Assembly (NCBI GenBank): GCA_022925895.1
Contig: JAKSYS010000578.1
Span: 1-40,919 of the forward strand
Reading direction: 5' to 3'
Length of the DNA: 40,919 bases
DNA from: Fragilaria crotonensis
Taxonomy: Eukaryota; Bacillariophyta; Fragilariophyceae; Fragilariales; Fragilariaceae
Made by a program: the position numbers and the translations under genes. The notes beneath the pieces were generated by a model that worked only from the letters and a program-made list of their open reading frames with translations, was not told where the DNA came from and ran no database searches. This document shows, in pieces, positions 33,846 through 40,919 of this stretch (within the stretch, counting starts at the first letter, position 1; each line of letters begins with the position of its first letter).

Positions 33846-36800
33846 CTAAACTCGATAGCGATCCTGAAATTCACCCTTTACCCACATGATCGTCCCGTTT
33901 CGATCACAGACAGGAACCATCTGAGGTGGCTTCCACTGCGATCGCTTCTCTTTCTGTGCCTTCTCTGCAATAAGCTGGAACGAATCTCCCGCTAGTGTCT
34001 GCATCTGACCATATGTATCAATCGTCATAGTGCCACTCTCAAGGAGAGTCTCACAACGAGACAAGACAGCGTTCGCACCTTCTTCAATCACAGACTCGAG
34101 CAATGTCTTCATTTTTCCGCATTGGTCAAGAAATGAGAGATCAGGGATAGGAAGGGAAGTCCTGCGAACCGGCAACCTTTCAGTGCCAATAGGCACAATT
34201 TCAGCCAAGTGCAATCTTTGTTATCCATCCTTTTGGCACCTCGATCTCAAAGGGTTCGTGACCTGGTTGACCTGAGTGTGCGCAAATGAAGACAACCTTG
34301 TATTTTGCTTCAATGCGCTCCTGATCCACTTCTTGGGATTTCCCAGGTCTTGCTTCTCAACCGAGATGGGTGTCACCCAAACGAGATTTGGGCACTCCTT
34401 AAACTGATTCGCAGCGAGCAACGACAATGCCGCCAATGACCGTTCTAATCCGCTAGCCAACCTCTGAAGCATCTCCTGCTGCTCCTGCAGCAATTGGTTA
34501 TGCGTTCAACGCCAACTCGGACCGCCCTCATCCCGTGGAGAATTTCGTCCAACTTGGCATGTTCGACTTTCTTCTCAATGTACCGATTGTACGTCTCAAC
34601 AGATACGCGTCCAAAAAGATCTTCGTCTCGAAAGGTTGACTCGAGCACCGGTCGATCAGGCACGATACGTGGTATCCGGTGCTATGACCAAGCGCGTTCC
34701 CGATGCAACCTGAGCATAAAGGATGCCCTTCGCTACAAGCCATATCCGTACGGTATTGGTTGCAAATGATACAGAATGGGCGGTTGTCTCCTGCGCTGTT
34801 AGTCTCGGGGTTTGGTGTTTCTGTGATGGCCGTGCGAAGCTCTTCAAGGAGCTCGCTGGTGCTCAACCTTGTTTTGGAGGAAGGGGTAATACACCGAATA
34901 GCAGTTTTGCAAACTAATCGCAAAGACCTTGGATCCCAGATGATGGAGGGGTCTGCATCACGTTCAAGGATCTTCCATCCATCGACAATAAGGTCATCGT
35001 CCTCATCCTTGACGTACTTCTCAAAAACATCGTCGAATTGCGTTCCGTTCCTTGTCGACTGTCCACCAATCAAGCATCCCAAAATTAGTTCAACCATGAC
35101 GATGCCAATAGAATACACATCAAAGGCGGCAATGTAGGGACACGACCTCCCCCTACTCTTCTTCTTGACGTACTCTGGGCACATATACCCGGGGGTTCCG
35201 AATGCTGGGCCGCCAGTTGTACTCCTTACCGATGGTATGACAGACCCAGGAACGATATTGGGGTTCTCGTCAGGAACAAACTTGGCAAGCCCACAGTCAA
35301 TGAGCCGGGCTGTAAAATCTTCCGCCAGACAAATGTTCGCACTCTTGATATCACGATGAAACACTTTCCAACCCTCGCAACCACCAGAGTGCAAGAAATT
35401 GACTGCTCTCGCCACTTCGAACATGATTGACAGCCGAATGTCTGCCGTGAGGCGGGCTCGATTGCCGTCATCTCTCAAGAAACCATCGAGGGAGCCGTTG
35501 GCGGCATATTCATACACCAAAAACTGATCATAAAGACTGGCATTTAAATTGTAGCCGTACAAAACAATGATGTTGGGATGATGAAATCTCTTTAGTGTCT
35601 GGCAGAATTGCGCTCTCTTGTTAGAGGGGGGGGGGAGGGTCATTCTTCCAGACGAGGCAGCAACGTACCGAAAGTTCCCGCTGGAAGCTTTTCCGAATTT
35701 CGTTAATTGTATCTTGATCACATTGAGCAAGCTTGACCTTTTTGACTGCAAACTTTTTGGGGAGATGACTATCCTCGGCCAAAAAAACATCGCCAAAGGC
35801 ACCTGATCCAAGTGTGCGGTTGGTGATGCAATGTTCAATGTACTGATGAGAGAGTTCAACAGGATCATGATCCTTGGAGGTGCTACTCATCACCTTGAAC
35901 AGCTTGCTTCGGTCTTTTTCAATCGCGGCGTCATCGTTGGAAGGGCTGTTTTCGTTTCGACGAGGGGGGTTGCCTGTCACTCGCTGACCAGCCACACTTG
36001 CTGCTGCAGGCCTTCTATTAAGCAACTCTTGTCGACGGCGCTTCTCTTCCATGGCCTGCCTACGTTCATAATCCTTGCGACGACTCCGCTCTTCCTCCTC
36101 ACGACGCCTCCTCTCTTCCTCCTCAAGACGATTCCTCTCTTCCTCCTCATGTTTCTCCAAGAGACGTACGATGTCATCGTTGTTGTACTTGCGAGCGTTA
36201 TCAAGAGCTGCGTTGCCATCATTGTCCTTCATATTCACATCCACCCCTACGTGATTCAATAAAGCACGAACCACTTCCACATGGCCCCGATGGATTGCCT
36301 GGATGAGAGCTGTGGCGCCATGGTCATTCTTGATATTCACGTCCACTCCATTGTGCTTCAATAGAGCACGAACCACTTCCAAATGGCCGAGATAGGTCGC
36401 GTCGATCAGGGCAGTGGTGCCCCAATTATTCTTCATATTCACATCCACTTCATCATGATTCAATAACGCAAGAACAACTTCCATTTTGCCTGAAAAGCTT
36501 GCCCGGATGAGGGCTGTGAAGCCATCTTCATCCTTGGCATTCACATCCACTCCGTTGTGCACTAATAAAGCACGAACCACTTCCGTATGGCCATTATTGC
36601 TTGCCAAGATGAGAGCTGTGAAGCCATGATTATTCTGGATATTCACATCTACTCCGTTGTGCATTAATAAAGCACGAACCACTTCCAAATGGCCATTAAT
36701 GCTAGCATGGATGACAGCTGGGTTGCCATATTGACCCTTGATATTCACATCCACTCCATCGTGATTCAATAAAGCACGAACCACTTCCAAATGACCCTTT

Positions 36801-37240
36801 TTGCTTGCCAAGATGAGAGCTGTGTTGCCATCATTATTCTGGATATTCACATCCACTCCATCGTGATTCAATATAACACGAACCACTTCCGAATGGAAAC
36901 TCTCGCTCGCTTTGATGAGAGCTGTATCGCCAACATTATCCTTGATATTCACATCCACTCCATTGTGATTCAATAAAGCACGAACCACTTCCACAAAGCC
37001 ATACCAGCTTGCCCTGTAGAGAGCTGTGTCGCCCCATCTATCTTTGGCATTCACATCCACTCCATCATGATTTAATAACACACGAACCAATTCCAAACGA
37101 CCCCCAGTGCTTGCCCAGATGAGAGCTGTCCAGCCATCTTCATCTTTGGCATTCACGTTTGCCCCTCTTTGCAAGAGGTCACGAACCTTGTCGAGATATC
37201 CATCTCTGGCATTTTTAATTAATTCTTGATCAAGAGTCAT
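33846..37240 (-). CDS. Gene E: ankyrin-kinase-RING-like protein, frame broken by homopolymer deletions near the 3' end
   Basis: Exons are 37240-35669 (524 codons) and 35598-33846. The ATG at 37240 aligns with the gene A start; an in-frame Met 21 codons upstream lies in the conserved flank and is less likely. Eleven ankyrin units of the gene A type (NHDGVDVNIK) precede a Glu/Arg coil with RRQELLNRRPAAA of the gene C type, then GSGAFGDVF, AVKKVK, HRDIKSAN, DCG, the RING-like motif and the C-terminal domain. Against gene C, exon 2 lacks eight bases at 34150-34640, all in runs (AAA, CCC, CCCC twice, GG, TTTTT, TT, AAAA). Adding eight gives exactly 587 codons, as in gene C. The rest of the gene is clean. 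Sequencing error is likely, a young pseudogene possible. The gene is a mosaic of A and C types. Confidence 0.75.
35599..35668 (-). other. Phase-0 intron of gene E (70 bp)
   Basis: Donor GTACGT after Glu-Leu-Ser codons and acceptor TGCCAG before Thr-Leu-Lys codons, the same position as in genes A and C but shorter. It contains a run of C residues on the minus strand (35629-35637 as G on plus). Confidence 0.82.
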
Positions 37241-37242
37241 AG

Positions 37243-37910
37243 TGGAGTACCACCGGTAGGCAGCTTGTCTAATTCTTACAGATGTGCTGTGTTTGAGCTG
37301 CAATGCTGGTCTGCAAATAGTGCCAAATGGCGGCCCAAATGGCCATGAGAGGAATGCACGCGTTTGAGAGATTTCAGCTTGACTTCTTCACGGATTCACA
37401 ACACCACAAGACGCGAGAATCCGAACGCTCTGGTCACGGTACTGGCACGGGTGCCCGTATACTACCGTAGTACAAGGATTCGAGTTCGAAGGAAAGAAAG
37501 CAACGCGAAGCCCTAATCTAAAATGCGAAGACAGCGCTATATAGTAGATGTACATACTCGTCCTACCGTCTGTCATACGAGTATGAGTATATTCATTTAC
37601 GTATGCAGTATGTGCGTGTATGCATGCCGCTGAACTGACAACTAAACCGATGTGTACATACCTGTAATGAGTAATACCGATGAGATTAACGACGACGGCG
37701 ATGGAGACAGTGTTCTAAAGGAGAACTCCATAACATCAAACAGTCAACTGAAGTTCTTTAGGTTCAACTAGGAGGAACGGGGCTGTCAACGTTTAGCCGA
37801 TCGAATACATACACATTTGCCGTATATGGTATATGGCACAGTCAACAAATCAGCTCGGACTGGCACCTCTTTTCTCCAACACCAAATAGCGCTGTTGGTG
37901 CGTTACAATG
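37243..37910 (-). promoter_or_regulatory. Conserved 5' flank of gene E, with border repeat
   Basis: It starts with tggagtaccaccggtag (37243-37259), a 15/17 match to the gene A border repeat. It then follows the gene A flank (5186-5800) closely for about 150 bp and in patches to the ccaacaccaaat block near 37879. It probably contains the promoter and 5' UTR. Bases 37911-38100 hold nothing recognisable. Confidence 0.5.
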
Positions 37911-38149
37911 TCATTGTTTCCAAAGGCTGGGAAGCGGAATTGAAAACAACACCAGCGCAGAATGAAATGGCAAAAAGTCCATGAAGATTTGTGAGCGATT
38001 CGAGTATGTACTCGGTGCTTTGTGTTGTTAAATTTATACTTAGTTGGGCCTGCGGATCATATTGTTGTCATCATCTCGTTGCAACCAACAATACATGCTG
38101 AATACAAATAACATGTAAAGCGTGCATGTCGAAGGGCTCTACTACCGGT

Positions 38150-38345
38150 AGGCTCTCACGTCAAAGTTCATGCGTTCCTCATCCTTTCGGCGATTCGTCT
38201 CTTCTTACTAGAGACGCTTCTTATTTTGTTTCATGCGCATGTGCGCTCCTACAAGAGACGAGCTACAGTATCATTATTATTGTATCGATCCCCGATAAGG
38301 GGTTGTGTCGCCATTATTATGCTAAATACGGCAGTATTCACATCC
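38150..38345 (-). pseudogene. Remnant of an ankyrin-coiled coil gene
   Basis: A minus frame reads NNNDTVARLL then a stop, matching the last ankyrin unit YNNDDIVRLL of gene E, and goes on with a broken coil (EETNRRKDEERMNFDV). The right flank gives a poor ankyrin-like stretch before it. Downstream, 38090-38150 aligns with 14900-14970 beside the ankyrin pseudogene, and includes ctactaccggtag (38139-38151), the core of the border repeat. Confidence 0.55.
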
Positions 38346-38808
38346 CCTACTTGATGCGACGAAATGCATTGGATATTGCACTCTCTACGGTGGGGCCAAG
38401 GAGCGATCCTTGGTCAAGTGCAAAGGGAACTCGGCGATTTCAGATCGATGCAAATCCTAGAGTCAACCATAACATCACAGTGTCAGTATCTATTCAGACT
38501 GTCATGAGGGTATGCCATACCCCGGTCGCACATTCTCACATCAGTCACGACAAACGTATACACACTACTACAAATGCGTTGGACGATTCAAAACGGAATT
38601 CAACTCCTCATCTCCTCGCTTGCTACTGTACCTGCAAACGATTTCGCTCCTGCAATGAAACCTTGAGTTATGAAGGAATCTTTTAGAGATGGTATCGATG
38701 CAAATAATCCATAAAAAGTAATCGATTGAAAAAGATAGGCGCTTGACTCGTTTCTTCAAGGATCGAACTATTCCCACAAGCTATTCGGAAATTTCCGGAT
38801 GGATCTTT
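38346..38808. other. Spacer without a supported gene
   Basis: A 186-codon plus frame (38126-38686) covers much of it, but its left part is antisense to the ankyrin remnant and the rest shows no motif. I do not call it. Confidence 0.35.
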
Positions 38809-39294
38809 CTAGAATACTCGTACTAGCTTGAGGCACGTAGACGTGTGCAATCGGAAGCGAATTTGACACTCCGACGGCCATGATGCGCTGGATCCAAGGC
38901 TCATGGTGGAGGTTAGCAAGCAAAGCCCCCCCACGTAGCCCAACGAAGCGGAAGAGGAGCATGGAAGACACGTGGTGCCAAGACGTGCAGGGTTTTCTGG
39001 AGCTCGAGCGTATTCGAGCACGGCTTCCTTGAAATTCTGCACATTCACTCCTGCAGAAAGACAAAGCGGATCAGGTGGTAGTGGCACACCTCCTGGGCTA
39101 GCAGCTTGCTCTTGAGCCGCCTGGATAGCCTGAACAAAGACTTCCACGTTCTGCCAGGCAAAAATCATGGGCGGATAATCTTCCGCGTCAACAGCGAGTT
39201 CTACCATCTTCTTAAAGAGGTGTTCCTCGCCATTTCCCTTCAAAACATCTTCGAGCAGGGCATTATCGGCATCAAACACTTCTTCAGGCGTCAT
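38809..39294 (-). CDS. Unrecognised 161-codon ORF
   Basis: The first 95 residues (MTPEEVFDADNALLEDVLKG, an ELAVDAEDYPPM segment, FVQAIQAAQEQAA) are acidic, helical and protein-like. The rest (GTTCLPCSSSASLG onward) is rich in Ser and Cys and may follow a frameshift near 38990. The family is unknown; a capsid-like or adaptor region of a mobile element is one guess. No neighbouring gene gives context. Confidence 0.3.
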   Translation of the reverse strand: MTPEEVFDADNALLEDVLKGNGEEHLFKKMVELAVDAEDYPPMIFAWQNVEVFVQAIQAAQEQAASPGGVPLPPDPLCLSAGVNVQNFKEAVLEYARAPENPARLGTTCLPCSSSASLGYVGGLCLLTSTMSLGSSASWPSECQIRFRLHTSTCLKLVRVF

Positions 39295-39935
39295 CTTTGC
39301 GGATGTTGTTGATTCAATTCAGAAAGGAACACAATGAAATTGTGATGCTGTTGATCTAAAAACCATGAATACGTCGTAGAACTCGGGCGTTGTGCGACAG
39401 ATAGTGCGATCTGATAAGTATCAAGTGGTCCTTTGTGTGGAAAATATGCTGCACGATTAAAGAAGAAGTGAATATCAACAAACTTCATTGTCGACTTTGC
39501 CGTACCCCCTAGAGACATGAAAAACGTGCATGCACCAATTGGGCATTGGACCACACATTCGCGAGCTTGCGAGGGCATCGGTCAGCCTACATTTGCATAC
39601 TGCGATCACGAATCACAAGTGCACTTATTTTCCGTCGTGTTCGTGGTGATAAAATCTGTTTGCCACCTGGATCCCCCCAAACGACGTGGGAGATCCACAT
39701 TATCCAACATGCTGGCTTTGTTGTCGCCCCTACCTTCGATAATTGGGCGTGCATTGTTTTTTTTTCAGTCTGCTCCAATCAGCATTGTTTTTTTTCAGTG
39801 TGCTCCAATTGCCCAGACGTCCCCATAGTGAGAGAACAACTTTCATGCAAAGTTGACGATCGTCACGTCTTGAGAATCGCACCGTCTTCTCTTGTTGCAA
39901 AGCACATCTATTGGCAGACGACCCTGATCAATCTC
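39295..39935. other. Spacer without a recognisable gene
   Basis: There are poly-T runs with a short direct duplication (gcattgtttttttt...cagt near 39750 and 39782, each followed by tgctccaat). Overlapping plus frames show no motif. Confidence 0.35.
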
Positions 39936-39939
39936 AACG

Positions 39940-40620
39940 ACGTGCCATCAAACCATCGATATTGCCGGCATTCAGATTCACCGTTACGTCCTCCAATATC
40001 TCTGCCATCAGCTCCAAATAGTCCCTTTTACTCGCCACGATGAGGGCAGTTTTCGTTCGCTATCTGCGGCATTCGTGTCCTACCTTTTGGCACTTCATTG
40101 ACTGTCTGGCCAGCTTTACCGACGTCATTTCAAGACATTGCCGACTGCTTCCCTCGTTGCTCACCGCGGCAAGCGCTGTCATATCATCGTTACCGGCCTT
40201 ACCATTCCTGGCATTCAAATCACCCATGAGGTTTCTCAAAAACAGCGCAACGCTTTCCAAGTGACCCTTTAATTCGCAATGGATAGCGCCATGTGCCCAT
40301 CGTCAGCTTCAACATTTACAACCAACCTTACATGCTTCTATATGGCTCGCCTCGCGAACAATTTCATTATATCCGAATTCGCTTGCTTCCAATAGGGATG
40401 TGTAGCCGCCATTGTCTTTGGTATTCACATGCCAGCATGCAATTGTCATGTTTCACAAACTTGCGAACCACTTCCAAATGGGCATTCCAGAACCGCCACC
40501 CAAAGACAAGTGCCACATAGATTCCGTCGTGTTCCAAGAGGTCGCGAACGACGTGCGAAAGGGCTGTTTATATTTTGCGGCGATTGTGGCCGGGAAACCA
40601 GTGCAATTGTGCGCATTCAC
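39940..40620 (-). pseudogene. Heavily decayed ankyrin-repeat gene fragment
   Basis: Ankyrin signatures appear in turn on the minus strand, with frame changes and stops between: HVVRDLLEHDGIYV and NAHLEVVRKFVKHDN (about 40555-40440), VNTKDNGGYTSLLEASEFG (about 40425), VNVEADDGHMALSIAN then TAA (about 40310), GHLESVALFLRN and DLNARN (about 40260), and ALIVASKRDYLELMAEILED (about 40040). Unit spacing and the HDG turn resemble the gene A and E type. No coil or kinase is seen in the window on either side. Confidence 0.65.
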
Positions 40621-40919
40621 ATGTGCCCTTCTCAACGATTCGATGACGCTGAAAGGAAACGACCAAAAACAAGGACTCGTCTCTGCTGACGAACAACGAA
40701 TTCTGCTCTTGTCATCATCCTGTAGTATCTCGAACGATACGAAATAAATCTCTGTACGAAAAACGATCCTGAATCCTCCTCACTCATCCCTGATGAACGT
40801 TCTGGAAAGAGGGTGTGTGTACCGACGGGTGCATTTGATAGATCAGATGATGCTTGTGTTGGATGCTGATTTTCAACGCATTTGATAATCCAACAGGGCG
40901 TAGTATTGTACTGTGTGCT
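40621..40919. other. Window end, nothing recognisable
   Basis: No coding or repeat signal was recognised. Confidence 0.4.

Noticed and set aside
37180-37303. Upstream Met at 37303 as the gene E start
   Set aside because: The extra 21 codons lie in the conserved flank; in gene A the same stretch contains an in-frame TAG, so the Met at 37240 is the likely shared start.

Overview
The window looks like nuclear DNA of a eukaryotic microalga, most likely a stramenopile and probably a diatom. Three protein-coding genes carry short (70-102 bp) GT-AG introns at one conserved position. Intergenic space is large and full of decayed mobile DNA. The transposase types (a PIF/Harbinger-like one, and a large DDE protein of a kind I associate with stramenopiles) and a DUF6818-like SANT/Myb protein point the same way. 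The lineage is an inference from these families, not from a marker gene.

The main content is a cluster of paralogous genes, all on the minus strand, with the order ankyrin repeats - Glu/Arg-rich coiled coil - protein kinase (TKL/IRAK-like, DCG in place of DFG) - RING-like Cys/His motif - conserved C-terminal domain. Gene A (914-5166) is intact. Gene C (18701-23437) has about 23 ankyrin repeats. Gene E (33846-37240) has 11. Genes C and E are full length but broken by small deletions, mostly in homopolymers. Gene D (31072-about 33051) is a partial copy with no ankyrin part and no kinase glycine loop; it has a putative two-helix membrane hairpin instead. Decayed ankyrin or C-terminal fragments lie at 14979-16158, 16785-17110, 38150-38345 and 39940-40620.

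Layout: 1-913 3' flanking repeat X1; 914-5166 gene A; 5169-5800 conserved 5' flank; 6345-7110 repeat Y1; 8049-8504 doubtful ORF; 8528-11244 decayed DDE transposase; 11754-12475 internally deleted Harbinger transposase, running into a convergent DUF6818-like ORF (12467-12751); 13441-14170 repeat X2; 14979-17110 pseudogene remnants; 17745-18480 repeat Y2; 18701-23437 gene C; 23640-23679 hairpin; 25794-27034 methionine synthase (MetH) pseudogene; 27040-30045 no recognisable gene; 30047-31071 repeat X3; 31072-33051 gene D; 33053-33520 repeat Y3; 33846-37240 gene E; 37243-37910 conserved 5' flank; then ankyrin remnants and an unrecognised ORF to the end.

The paralogs look shuffled. Gene E joins a gene A-like 5' half to a gene C-like 3' half. 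Gene D joins a gene A-like kinase exon to repeat Y within a few bases of the shared intron acceptor. A 17-bp direct repeat sits 2-3 bp outside both ends of the gene A coding region and recurs at gene D and gene E borders. The architecture (variable repeat array, conserved kinase, RING-like motif) suggests intracellular sensing and signalling with recombining recognition arrays; this is inference.
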